A stretch of 64,000 bases of DNA from Eutrigla gurnardus. Lineage: Eukaryota; Chordata; Actinopteri; Perciformes; Triglidae. The stretch covers positions 1 through 64,000 of the forward strand of contig OY741271.1 in NCBI GenBank assembly GCA_963514095.1. The letters run 5' to 3'. This document shows, piece by piece, positions 26,741 through 38,330 of the stretch. Each line of letters begins with the position of its first letter. Position 1 is the first letter of the stretch. The translations under genes were made by a program, and so were the position numbers. Under the pieces are notes generated by a model. It was not told the DNA's origin, ran no database searches, and worked only from the letters and a program-made list of their open reading frames with translations.

Positions 26741-29421
26741 CTTAAATGTGTTGATATCGGTGGGACATTGAAGAATACAGCTTATTTGACAAACTGACAC
26801 TGCAATAGTGGTTAAAACGCATGTTACCTGCAAATAACAGCTTAAAAGCCTCTTTCCTGCGTGAAACACCTATTACAGCCTTTTCCCCACATGAAACTTG
26901 GTAAAACCACTGTTTTGCACTTATTTGATGTTTAGATGCCATTTTGTGTTGAAAGACACTGGATTCACGATGAAACGAAAGAAGATCCACTCCAGAGTGC
27001 TTTTATGACTTAAATGTGTTGATATCGGTGGGACATTGAAGAATGCAGCTTATTTGACAAACTGACACTGCAATAGTGGTTAAAACGCATGTTACCTGCA
27101 AATAACAGCTTAAAAGCCCCTTTCCTGCGTGAAACAGCTATTACAGCCTTTTCCCCACATGAAACTTGGTAAAACCACTGTTTTGCACTTATTTGATGTT
27201 TAGATGCCATTTTGTGTTGAAAGACACTGGATTCACGCTGGAACAAAAGAAGATCCACTCCAGAGTGCTTTTATGACTTAAATGTGTTGATATCGGTGGG
27301 ACATTGAAGAATGCAGCTTATTTGACAACTGACACTGCAATAGTGGCTAAAACGCATGTTACCTGCAAATAACAGCTTAAAAGCCTCTTTCCTGCGTGAA
27401 ACAGCTATTACAGCCTTTTCCCCACATTAAACTTGTAAAAGCATTGTTTTGCACTTATTTGATGTTTAGACGCCATTTTGTGTTCAAAGACACTGGATTC
27501 ACACTGAAACGAAAGAAGATCCACTCCAGAGTGCTTTTATGACTTAAATGTGTTGATATCGGTGGGACATTGAAGAATGCAGCTTATTTGACAAACTGAC
27601 ACTGCAATAGTGGTTAAAACGCATGTTACCTGCAAATAACAGCTTAAAAGCCTCTTTCCTGCGTGAAACACCTATTACAGCCTTTTCCCCACATGAAACT
27701 TGGTAAAACCACTGTTTTGCACTTATTTGATGTTTAGATGCCATTTTGTGTTGAAAGACACTGGATTCACGATGAAACGAAAGAAGATCCACTCCAGAGT
27801 GCTTTTATGACTTAAATGTGTTGATATCGGTGGGACATTGAAGAATGCAGCTTATTTGACAAACTGACACTGCAATAGTGGTTAAAACGCATGTTACCTG
27901 CAAATAACAGCTTAAAAGCCCCTTTCCTGCGTGAAACAGCTATTACAGCCTTTTCCCCACATGAAACTTGGTAAAACCACTGTTTTGCACTTATTTGATG
28001 TTTAGATGCCATTTTGTGTTGAAAGACACTGGATTCACGCTGAAACGAAAGAAGATCCACTCCAGAGTGCTTTTATGACTTGAATGTGTTGATATCGGTG
28101 GGTAATTGAATAATGCAGCTTATTTGACAAACTGACACTGCAATAGTGGTTAAAACGCATGTTACCTGCAAATAACAGCTTAAAAGCCTCTTTCCTGCGT
28201 GAAACAGCTATTACAGCCTTTTCCCCACATGAAACTTGGTAAAACCACTGTTTTGCACTTATTTGATGTTTAGACCCCATTTTGTGTTCAAAGACACTGG
28301 ATTCACGCTGAAACGAAAGAAGATCCACTCCAGAGTGCTTTTATGACTTGAATGTGTTGATACCGGTGGGTAATTGAATAATGCAGCTTATTTGACAAAC
28401 TGACACTGCAATAGTGGTTAAAACGCATGTTACCTGCAAATAAAAGCTTAAAAGCCTCTTTCCTGCGTGAAACAGCTATTACAGCCTTTTCCCCACATGA
28501 AACTTGGTAAAACCACTGTTTTGCACTTATTTGATGTTTAGACGCCATTTTGTGTTCAAAGACACTGGATTCACGCTGAAACGAAAGAAGATCCACTCCA
28601 GAGTGCTTTTATGACTTGAATGTGTTGATACCGGTGGGACATTGAAGAATGCAGCTTATTTGACAAACTGACACTGCAATAGTGGTTAAAACGCATGTTA
28701 CCTGCAAATAACAGCTTAAAAGCCTCTTTCCTGCGTGAAACAGCTATTACAGCCTTTTCCTCACATGAAACTTGGTAAAACCACTGTTTTGCACTTATTT
28801 GATGTTTAGACGCCATTTTGTGTTCAAAGACACTGGATTCACGCTGAAACGAAAGAAGATCCACTCCAGAGTGCTTTTATGACTTGAATGTGTTGATACC
28901 GGTGGGACATTGAAGAATGCAGCTTATTTGACAAACTGACACTGCAATAGTGGTTAAAACGCATGTTACCTGCAAATAACAGCTTAAAAGCCTCTTTCCT
29001 GCGTGAAACAGCTATTACAGCCTTTTCCCCACATGAAACTTGGTAAAACCACTGTTTTGCACTTATTTGATGTTTAGACCCCATTTTGTGTTCAAAGACA
29101 CTGGATTCACGCTGAAACGAAAGAAGATCCACTCCAGAGTGCTTTTATGACTTGAATGTGTTGATACCGGTGGGACATTGAAGAATGCAGCTTATTTGAC
29201 AAACTGACACTGCAATAGTGGTTAAAACGCATGTTACCTGCAAATAACAGCTTAAAAGCCTCTTTCCTGCGTGAAACAGCTATTACAGCCTTTTCCCCAC
29301 ATGAAACTTGGTAAAACCACTGTTTTGCACTTATTTGATGTTTAGACCCCATTTTGTGTTCAAAGACACTGGATTCACGCTGAAACGAAAGAAGATCCAC
29401 TCCAGAGTGCTTTTATGACTT
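26741..29421. repeat. Satellite block III, edge subtype (268 bp)
   Basis: The outermost monomers carry the diagnostic stretch catgaaacttggtaaaacca in place of cattaaacttgtaaaagca, and later the variant ggtgggtaattgaataatg. An 802-bp step is seen from 26742 to 27544 and from 27010 to 27812. After that, simple 268-bp monomers run 28035, 28303, 28571, 28839 and 29107. Divergence from block I is greatest here, as expected for the edge of a tandem array, where exchange is less frequent. The last monomer breaks off after ttttatgactt near 29421. Confidence 0.93.
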
Positions 29422-29439
29422 AGAAGATTATTATTATTA

Positions 29440-29607
29440 GGGCCCGAGCGCCGACAACGTCGGGCTGCGAAGCCCTATTGTTATTCGAATGTTTATTAGG
29501 GCCCGAGCGCCGACAACGTCGGGCTGCGAAGCCCTATTGTTATTCGAATGTTTATTATTAGGGCCCGAGCGCCGACAACGTCGGGCTGCGAAGCCCTATT
29601 GTTATTC
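29440..29607. repeat. Three tandem 59-62 bp hairpin repeats
   Basis: Copies begin at 29440, 29499 and 29561 with gggcccgagcgccg. Each contains an inner inverted pair, ccgac-aac-gtcgg, and an outer pair, agggc...gccct, so each can fold into a stem-loop. They are followed by attgttattcgaatgttt. They form the junction between the satellite array and the next tandem block. The gggcccg motif is repeated at the right ends of the 2.5-kb units (32501, 35063, 37797), so this is probably the end module of the same repeat family. Confidence 0.85.
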
Positions 29608-29630
29608 GAATGTTTTTTCTTCTTATTATT

Positions 29631-32546
29631 CTTTCACGCCTTCGCCCTACATTTTGGGGGCCTGAACATGAAAAAAAACTAACCAAAATTGGAGTGTCTA
29701 TAGGGTCTGGCGAAAATAAGAGAATTTGGCGTTTTCGCATTCAACCACGAAAAAGTTGCTCGCTAGCGCCACCTAGAGTGGAGAATCGCCAGCCCCGCCG
29801 CACCGTAAGTCCGATTGATATGAAACTTTGCACACATGTGCAAACAAGTGTCCCCTACAAAAAATCCTCTTGGAGTACCAAAGTCCGCCTACCGAAATTT
29901 TCCGCCATCTTGGATTTTATGAAAAACAGGACGTTGCGCAGTTCTCGGACACCGTTGGTCCGATTTGGACGAAATTCGGTACGCATACTCTTTAGACCTA
30001 GCTATGGATATGGTCCGAAAAGGTTTTGAAAATATGCATTTAATCAGGAGATATCGGCCAATGAACATTAGAGGGTGTGGCTACCAAAATGCAATTAGCA
30101 TAACTCTATAACCTTTGCCCCTAAAATTACGAAACTCGAAACCTATGTTGACATCGCTTGAAAGAACATGTATGTCAAGTTTCATCTAAATGGAGTCATA
30201 TTTGCCACTTCCAAAAAATCCCAAATATTGCCAGTTATGCCTGTTTTTGGCTGTTTTTGGCCTTTCACAGGGGTCACGCTAAATCAAAAACTGATTATAC
30301 CGTTGATCCGATCGATACCAAAATTGGATATGTTGTTGGAAAGGCCTTACGGACAAAAAGTATGCCAAAGATGTCCAGAATATTTAGGGGCGTGGCCACA
30401 ACGACGCCTTGACTGCGCTACTATTTTCATCCTTCGCCATTGGCATTAAAACTGTTATAACTTCACCGTTTCTTCTCCGATCTGCTCCAAAATATTCATG
30501 CTTGTTAACAATCACGTCCTGAACACAACTGCACTGCAATTTTAACTGATAGGTAGAGCGCCACCTAATGGCGACAGGAAATGTGACTGATTTTAGGCCC
30601 TTTTTCTGAGCAACAGCCCCCCCTCTAGGTAGGGCGTACATGCATGAAACATTTTTTCCTAGATAGCCCAAGTGGAGCTGTACAAAAAAGCCTATTGGAC
30701 CCACCGCCTCAAGTCATGATAAAGTAGGTAAAAAAAATGTTTTAAGCCAAGTGTGTAAATCAGCCAGGTTTTCACTCAATCTTCACTCGGGGAGCATAGA
30801 GGGGAGAGACACAGGCGCACAGCGACCACCAGATGGAGTCAGAGATCTATCAGTGACACATGGAGATCTGTGAATCTCACATGCAGCTCAATCTGCCTCA
30901 CACCAGATCAACAGCCATGCCACTTTTAATTCCTTTTTTTAAATTCCTCTCATTACAGCCTGGGCACAAAGGGAGGAGGAGAGATGGCACACGTCTCCAC
31001 ATGCACCACACACAGCTGTCACTTGAACTCTGCCATTAACATTATAACTTCAGCGTTTCTTCTCTGATCTGCTCCAAACTTTGCACACTTGATTAGAGTT
31101 CCTTCCTGAACACATCTGCACTTTCACATTCACTCTGTCAGAGCGCCACCTACTGGTGACAGGAAATGTCATTGATTTTGTGACTTTTTCCAAGTTAAAG
31201 CCACACCTGATTTTTTTTATAACTAATTCCTCTCATTTCAGCCTGAAAGGAGGAGACAGGGGGAGGAGGAGAGGTCACAGTAGGTGGAGGAGGAGAGATG
31301 TCAGGAAGGCATGAACATGTGTGTGAGCTCAGTGACTGAAATGTAGTTTCACTTTGGATCACACCAGATCAACAGCCATGCCACTTTTAATTCCTTTTTT
31401 AAAATTCCTCTCATTTCAGCCTGGACACAAAGGGAGGAGGAGAGATGACACACTTTACATGCATCTCACACTGCTGTCAGCTGAACTCTGTCATTAACAT
31501 CCAAACTATTGTAACTTCAGTGTTTGTTCTCTGATCTGCTCCAAACTTTGCACACTTGATTAGAGTTCCTTCCTGAACACATCTGCACTTTGATATTCAC
31601 TCACAGTCAGAGCGCCACCTACTTGCGACAGGAAATGTCATTGATTTTGTGCATTTTTCCAAGTTAAAGCCACACCTGATTTTTTTTATAACTAATTCCT
31701 CTCATTTCAGCCTGAAAGGAGGACACAGGGGGAGGAGGAGAGGTCACAGTAGGTGGAGGAGGAGAGATGTCAGGAAGGCATGAACATGTGTGTGAGCTCA
31801 GTGACTGAAATGTAGTTTCACTTTGGATCACACCAGATCAACAGTCATGCCACTTTTAATTCCTTTTTTAAAATTCCTCTCATTTCAGCCTGGACACAGA
31901 GAGGAGGAGAGATGCACATTTTACATGCATCTCATACAGCTGTCAGCTGAACTCTGTCATTAACATCCAAAACTATTATAACTTAAGTGTTTGTTCTCTG
32001 ATCTGCTCCAAACTTTGCACACCTGATAAGAGTTCCTTCCTGAACACATCTTCACTCTGTCAGAGCGCCACCTACTGGTGACAGGAAATGTCATTGATTT
32101 AGTCACTTTTTCCAAGTTAAAGCCACACCTGATTTTTTTTACAACTAATTCCTCTCATCTCACCTTGCAAGGAGGACACAGGGAGAGGAGGAGGAGAGGT
32201 CACACTAGGGGGAGGAGGACAGATGTCAGGAAGGCATGAACATGTGTGTATGTGACAGACAGATGGCTTTAAATGTCAATCGCTTGTGTCTAAACTCGCG
32301 CCACGAGGAGGTGGCTGCTGCACAGGTAGGCGGCTGCCACGCGTGTGAATGCAGGCACTCCACGACCGCACGTGACAGACGGATGCCTTTCGGTGTCCAT
32401 CGCTTGTGTCTGGACTTGCGCCTGGAGAGGCGGCCGCGCCAAGGGCAGCGTCCACGACACTGCCCTGTGACCGCAGGCACTCCACGACCGCATATGAGCT
32501 CGGGCCCGTCACGATACTGCTCGCAGTTTTAATTATTATTATTATT
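29631..32546. repeat. Large tandem repeat unit 1 (about 2.9 kb), non-coding
   Basis: The first of three direct units. The first 1.2 kb (block A) contains gctagcgccacctag (about 29762), aactttgcacacatgtgcaa and gagcgccacctaatgg (about 30557). The rest (block B) contains 280-470 bp subrepeats with agagcgccacctactgg, aggaaatgtcattgattt and ccaagttaaagccacacctg near 31140, 31610 and 32064. It ends in a GC-rich module (32253-32500) with a 120-bp internal duplication, then cgggcccgtcacgatactgc and an att repeat. Open frames up to about 140 codons on both strands in block A overlap each other and look incidental. This type of repeat is widespread in teleosts. No transposase or RNA gene is recognised. 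Confidence 0.85.
32253..32500. repeat. GC-rich module with two 120-bp direct repeats
   Basis: Two consecutive copies start with gacagacagatggc and gacagacggatgcc, about 120 bp apart. Each has atcgcttgtgtct and ends with caggcactccacgaccgca. The same module is at 34815-35062 and 37549-37796. Its high GC contrasts with the AT-rich surroundings. Short open frames on both strands are present in all three copies, but there is no sign of selection for coding. Confidence 0.75.
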
Positions 32547-35102
32547 CTTACACATGTTCGAGCTGCGTTTTGGGGGTGTTCGCCTGAAAGGAAACGAACG
32601 CAAATTGGAGTGTCTATAGGGTCTGGCGAAAAATTTGAGAATTTGGCGTCTTCGCATTCACCCACGAAAAAGTTGCTCGCTAGCGCCACCTAGACTGGAG
32701 AATCGCCAGCCCCGCCGCACCGTAACTCCGATTGACATGAAACTTTGCACACATGTGCAAACATGTCTCCTCTACAAAAAATCCTCTTGGAGTACCAAAG
32801 TCCGCCTACCGAATTTTTCCGCCATCTTGGATTTTATGAAAAACGGGACGTTGCGCAGTTCTCGGACACCGTTGGTCCGATTTGGACGAAATTCGGTACG
32901 CATACTCTTTAGACCTAGCTATGGATATGGTCCGAAAAGGTTTTGAAAATATGCATTTAATCAGGAGATATCGGCCAATGAACATTAGAGGGTGTGGCTA
33001 CCAAAATGCAATTAGCATAACTCTATAACCTTTGCCCCTAAAATTACGAAACTCGAAACCTATGTTGACATCGCTTGAAAGAACATGTATGTCAAGTTTC
33101 ATCTAAATGGAGTCATATTTGCCACTTCGAAAAAATCCCAAATATTGCCAGCTATGCCTGTTTTTGGCTGTTTTTGCCCTTTCACAGGGGTCACGCTAAA
33201 TCAAAAACTGATTATACCGTTGATCCGATCGATACCAAAATTGGATATGTTGTTGGAAAGGCCTTACGGACAAAAAGAATGCCAAAGATATCCATAATAT
33301 TTAGGGGCGTGGCCACGGCGACGCCTTGACTGCGCTACTATTTTCATCCTTCGCCATTGGCATCAAAGCTGTTATAACTTCACCGTTTCTTCTCCGATCT
33401 GCTCCAAAATATTCATGCTTGTCAACAGTCACGTCCTGAACACAACTGCACTGCAATTTTAACTGACAGGTATAGCGCCACCTAATGGCAAAATGAAATG
33501 TGACCGATTTTATGCCCATCTTCTCAGCAACAGCCCCCCCTCTAGGTAGGGCGTACACGCATGAAATATTTTTTCCTAGATAGCCCAAGTGGAGCTGTAC
33601 AAAAAAGCCTCTTGGACCCACCGCCTCAAGTCATGATAAAGTAGGTAAAAAAAATGTTTTTCGCCAAGTGTGTAAATCAGCCAGGTTTTCACTCAATCTT
33701 CACTCGGGGAGCATAGAGGGGAGAGACACAGGCGCACAGCGACCACCAGATGGAGTCAGAGATCTATCAGTGACACATGGAGATCTGTGAATCTCACATG
33801 CAGCTCAATCTGCCTCACACCAGATCAACAGTCATGCCACTTTTAATTCCTTTTTTTAAATTCCTCTCATTTCAGCCTGGACACAGAGAGGAGGAGAGAT
33901 GACACACTTTACATGCATCTCACACTGCTGTCAGCTGAACTCTGTCATTAACATCCAAACTATTGTAACTTCAGTGTTTGTTCTCTGATCTGCTCCAAAC
34001 TGTGCACACTTGATTAGAGTTCCTTCCTGAACACATCTGCACTTTGATATTCACTCACAGTCAGAGCGCCACCTACTGGCCACAGGAAATGTCATTGATT
34101 TTGTGAATTTTTCCAAGTTAAAGCCACACCTGATTTTTTTTATAACTAATTCCTCTCATTTCAGCCTGCAAGGAGGACACAGGGGGAGGAGGAGAGGTCA
34201 CACTAGGTGGAGGAGGAGAGATGTCAGGAAGGCATGAACATGTGTGTGAGCTCTGTGACTGAAATGTAGTTTCACTTTGGATCACAGCAGATTAGAGTTC
34301 CTTCCTGAACACATCTGCACTTTGATATTCACTCACAGTCAGAGCGCCACCTACTGGCCACAGGAAATGTCATTGATTTTGTGAATTTTTCCAAGTTAAA
34401 GCCACACCTGATTTTTTTTATAACTAATTCCTCTCATTTCAGCCTGGACACAGAGAGGAGGAGAGATGCACATTTTACATGCATCTCATACAGCTGTCAG
34501 CTGAACTCTGTCTTTAACATCCAAACTATTATAGCTTCAGTGTTTGTTCTCTGATCTGCTCCAAACTTTGCACACTTGCTTAGAGTTCCTTCCTGAACAC
34601 ATCTGCACTTTGACATTCACTCTGTCAGAGCGCCACCTACTGGTGACAGGAAATGTCATTGATTTAGTCACTTTTTCCAAGTTAAAGCCACACCTGATTT
34701 TTTTTATAAGTAATTCCTCTCATCTCACCTTGCATGGAGGACACAGGGAGAGGAGGAGAGGTCACACTAGGGGGAGGAGGAGAGATGTCAGGAAGGCATG
34801 AACATGTGTGTATGTGACAGACAGATGGCTTGAAATGTCAATCGCTTGTGTCTAAACTCACGCCACAAAGAGGTGGCTGCTGCACAGGTAGGCGGCTGCC
34901 ACGCGTGTGAATGCAGGCACTCCACGACCGCACGTGACAGACGGATGCCTTTCGGTGTCCATCGCTTGTGTCTGGACTTGCGCCAGGAGAGGCGGCCGCG
35001 CCAAGTGCAGCGTCCACGACACTGCCCTGTGACCGCAGGCACTCCACGACCGCATATGAGCTCGGGCCCGTCACGATACTGCTCGCAGTTTTAATTATTA
35101 TT
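32547..35102. repeat. Large tandem repeat unit 2 (about 2.56 kb), non-coding
   Basis: Same order as unit 1: block A starts at cacatgttcgagctgcg (about 32551), has gctagcgccacctag at 32679 and gagcgccacctaatgg at about 33474, and is followed by block B subrepeats near 34066, 34346 and 34628. The GC-rich end module is at 34815-35062. Block A is very similar to that of unit 1, from aaatcctcttggagtacc through to the cctcaagtcatgataaagta segment. The unit is shorter because block B subrepeats are spaced about 280 bp apart here instead of about 460. Confidence 0.85.
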
Positions 35103-37842
35103 CTTACACATGTTCGAGCTGCGTTTTGGGGGTGTTCGCCTGAAAAAAAAATAACGCAAATTGGAGTGTCTATAGAGCCTGGCGAAAAATTTGAGAATTT
35201 GGCGTCTTCACATTCACCCACGAAAAAGTTGCTCGCTAGCGCCACCTAGCGTGGAGAATCGCCAGCCCCGCCGCACCGTAACTCTGATTGACATGAAACT
35301 TTGCACACATGTGCAAACAAGTGTCCTCTACAATAAATCCTCTTGGAGTACCAAAGTCCGCCTAGAAAAATTTTCCGCCATCTTGGATTTTATGAAAAAG
35401 AGGAAGTTGCACATATCTCGGAAACCGTTGGTCCGATTGTGACGAAATTCGGTACGCATACTCTTTAGACCTAGCTATGGATATGGTCCGAAAAGGTTTT
35501 GAAAATATGCATTTAATCAGGAGATATCGGCCAATGAACATTAGAGGGTGTGGCTACCAAAATGCAATTAGCATAACTCTATAACCTTTACCCCTAAAAT
35601 TACGAAACTCTAAACCTATGTTGCCATCGCTTGAAAGAACACGCATGTCAAGTTTAATCCAAATCGAGTCATATTTGCCACTTCCAAAAAATCCCAAATA
35701 TTGCCAGCTATGCCTGTTTTTGGCTGTTTTTGCCCTTTCACAGGGGTCACGCTAAATCAAAAACTGATTATACCGTTGATCCGATCGATACCAAAATTGG
35801 ATATGTTGTTGGAAAGGCCTTACGGACAAAAAGTATGCCAAACATATCCATAATATTTAGGGGCGTGGCCACGGCGACGCCTTGACTGCGCTACTATTTT
35901 CATCCTTCGCCATTGGCATCAAAGCTGTTATAACTTCACCGTTTCTTCTCCGATCTGCTCCAAAATATTCATGCTTGTTAACAATCACGTCCTGAACACA
36001 ACTGCACTGCAATTTTAACTGACAGGTAGAGCGCCACCTAATGGCAAAATGAAATGTGACCGATTTTATGCCCATCTTCTCAGCAACAGCCCCCCCTCTA
36101 GGTAGGGCGTACACGCATGAAATATTTTTTCCTAGATAGCCCAAGTGGAGCTGTACAAAAAAGCCTCTTGGACCCACCGCCTCAAGTCATGATAAAGTAG
36201 GTAAAAAAAATGTTTTTCGCCAAGTGTGTAAATCAGCCAGGTTTTCACTCAATCTTCACTCGGGGAGCATAGAGGGGAGAGACACAGGCGCACAGCGACC
36301 ACCAGATGGAGTCAGAGATCTATCAGTGACACATGGAGAACTGTGAATCTCACATGCAGCTCAATCTGCCTCACACCAGATCAACAGCCATGCCACTTTT
36401 AATTCCTTTTTTTTAATTCCTGTACTTTCAGCCTGGACACAGAGAGGAGAAGAGATGGCACACATCTCCACATGCACCTCACACAGCTGTCAGTTGAACT
36501 CTGTCATAAACATTATAACTTCAGTGTTTGTTCTCTGATCTGCTCCAAACTTTGCACACTTGATTAGAGTTCCTTCCTGAACACACCTGCACTTTCACAT
36601 TCACTCTGTCAGAGCGCCACCTACTGGCCACAGGAAATTTCATTGATTTTGTGAATTTTTCCAAGTTAAAGCCACACCTGATTGTTTTTATAACTAATTC
36701 CTCTCATCTCACCTTGCAAGGAGGACACAGGGAGAGGAGGAGAGGTCACACTAGGTGGAGGAGGAGAGATGTCAGGAAGGCATGAACATGTGTGTGAGCT
36801 CTGTGACTGAAATGTAGCTTCACTTTGGATCACAGCAGATCAACAGTCATGCCACTTATAATTCCTTTTTTTAAATTCCTCTCATTTCAGCCTGGACACA
36901 GAGAGGAGGAGAGATGCACACTTTACATGCATCTCACACGGCTGTCAGCTGAACTCTGTCATTAACATCCATAATATTATCACTTCAGTGTTTCTTCTCT
37001 GATCTGCTCCAAACTTTGCACACTTGATTAGAGTTCCTTCCTGAACACATCTGCACTTTCACATTCACTCTGTCAGAGCGCCACCTACTGGTGACAGGAA
37101 ATGTCATTGATTTAGTCACTTTTTCCAAGTTAAAGCCACACCTGATTTTTTTTATAACTAATTCCTCTCATTTCAGCCTGGACACAGAGAGGAGGAGAGA
37201 TGCACATTTTACATGCATCTCATACAGCTGTCAGCTGAACTCTGTCATTAACATCCAAACTATTGTAGCTTCAGTGTTTGTTCTCTGATCTGCTCCAAAC
37301 TGTGCACACTTGATAAGAGTTCCTTCCTGAACACATCTGCACTTTGATATTCACTCTGTCAGAGCGCCACCTACTGGTGACAGGAAATGTCATTGATTTT
37401 GTGAATTTTTCCAAGTTAAAGCCACACCTGATTTTTTTTATAACTAATTCCTCTCATCTCACCCTGAAAGGAGGACACAGGGAGAGGAGGAGAGGTCACA
37501 CTAGGGGGAGGAGGAGAGATGTCAGGAAGGCATGAACATGTGTGTATGTGACAGACAGATGGCTTTAAATGTCAATCACTTGTGTCTAAACTCACGCCAC
37601 GAGGAGGTGGCTGCTGCACAGGTAGGAGGCTGCCACGCGTGTGAATGCAGGCACTCCACGACCGCACGTGACAGACGGATGCCTTTCGGTGTCCATCGCT
37701 TGTGTCTCGACTTGCGCCACGAGAGGCGGCCGCGCCAAGGGCAGCGTCCACGACACTGCCCTGTGACCGCAGGCACTCCACGACCGCATAAGAGCTCGGG
37801 CCCGTCACGATACTGCTCGCAGTTTTAATTATTATTATTATT
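35103..37842. repeat. Large tandem repeat unit 3 (about 2.7 kb), non-coding
   Basis: Block A (gctagcgccacctag at 35235, gagcgccacctaatgg at about 36029) is followed by block B subrepeats near 36612, 37076 and 37362 and the GC-rich module at 37549-37796. It ends after cgggcccgtcacgatactgc and the att repeat at about 37842. The next sequence is a copy of the palindromic repeat also found at 58.1-58.9 kb, so the tandem block ends here. Confidence 0.85.
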
Positions 37843-38101
37843 TTATGACAAAAGATTTCGCTTAATTTTTTTAAAATAAATGCTTATATTATGTGGTCGA
37901 CAAGCATTTATAAAAAATCGGCGACATTTTTTCATACGCTGGCGTGAAACTCACGTCACAGAAACAGCTGGGTATACCCGACTGCCATTAAACACCAACG
38001 AAGAAGAAGCTGTGTAAACACGGACGTGCCATCTCCTATAGCTTTAGCAGTAGAAGCTATCAGGCAAGTGTTCTTTTTAAATAAACTCCTGATGTACTTA
38101 C
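37843..38101. repeat. Palindromic repeat, copy A, left part (split by Ty3 element)
   Basis: The stretch from agatttcgcttaattttttt to aataaactcctgatgtactt matches the palindromic repeat at 58.1-58.9 kb. Shared landmarks are gactgccattaaacaccaac, gaagaagaagctgtgtaaac and gctttagcagtagaagctat. The left arm is cut off at 37843 by the tandem block, and the copy continues at 42934 on the other side of the LTR retrotransposon. The last five bases, CTTAC (38097-38101), are the target duplication. Confidence 0.8.
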
Positions 38102-38312
38102 TGTAATATCCTCTCTGTACTGACTGTGAGAATATCTAGCTTGCTGTAGCATCAATATGCTGGACCACTGGAAGAGACGACCGACCACATTCAGGTGTAG
38201 TTTCACACTAGTTTGTTTATTCGCTGAAGTGTGCACAAAACCATTCAATGAGTATAGCGTCACCTACTGGTGTGGTGGAATAACTGCAGGCTATTATGAC
38301 CAATACATCACA
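38102..38312 (-). repeat. 3' LTR of the Ty3/gypsy element
   Basis: 211 bp, read on the plus strand from tgtaatatcctctc to aatacatcaca. It is identical to the other LTR except one base near 38270. Because the element is on the minus strand, this is its 3' LTR. Confidence 0.95.
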
Positions 38313-38330
38313 ACTCCTCCCCTCTTATTC
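38313..38330 (-). promoter_or_regulatory. Polypurine tract next to the 3' LTR
   Basis: On the minus strand the bases just before the LTR are gaataagaggggaggagt, a purine-rich run in the position where plus-strand DNA priming takes place in Ty3 elements. Confidence 0.75.

Larger units (their letters stand above)
23494..26923. repeat. Two 1715-bp higher-order units, each TE plus four satellite monomers
   Basis: Unit 1 (23494-25208) and unit 2 (25209-26923) each consist of the 644-bp element followed by 1071 bp of satellite (four monomers). The one difference noticed is agaatacagc near 26775 against agaatgcagc near 25061. After unit 2 the monomer continues without the element (gcacttatttgatgtttagatg at about 26917), so an empty copy of the insertion site is visible next to the filled ones. 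Confidence 0.87.
1..29421. repeat. Satellite array, 266-268 bp monomer, more than 29 kb
   Basis: Head-to-tail monomers recur with almost no interruption. The first monomer starts at base 1 and the next at 267, giving 266 bp; near the right edge the step is 268 bp. The monomer is AT-rich, and recognisable landmarks are agcaatagtggttaaaacg, cctgcgtgaaacagctatt and atccactccagagtgct. The array is open at the left edge of the window and stops near 29421, just after the landmark ttttatgactt, where unrelated sequence begins. Only two blocks interrupt it (23494-24137 and 25209-25852). No known fish satellite name can be assigned from sequence alone. The size and homogeneity suggest a centromeric or pericentromeric array, which is an inference. 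Confidence 0.98.

Noticed and set aside
19861..29400. Minus-strand 82-97 codon frames as a gene family
   Set aside because: They recur because the DNA repeats, the phase changes between monomers, and there is no recognised domain, promoter or splice structure.
1..29421. CRISPR-like regular repeats
   Set aside because: The repeats are contiguous 266-268 bp satellite monomers without unique spacers, in a eukaryotic context.
29558..37808. Many overlapping 60-139 codon frames on both strands of the 2.5-kb units
   Set aside because: They overlap one another on opposite strands, differ between units by shifts, and have no domain similarity I can see.
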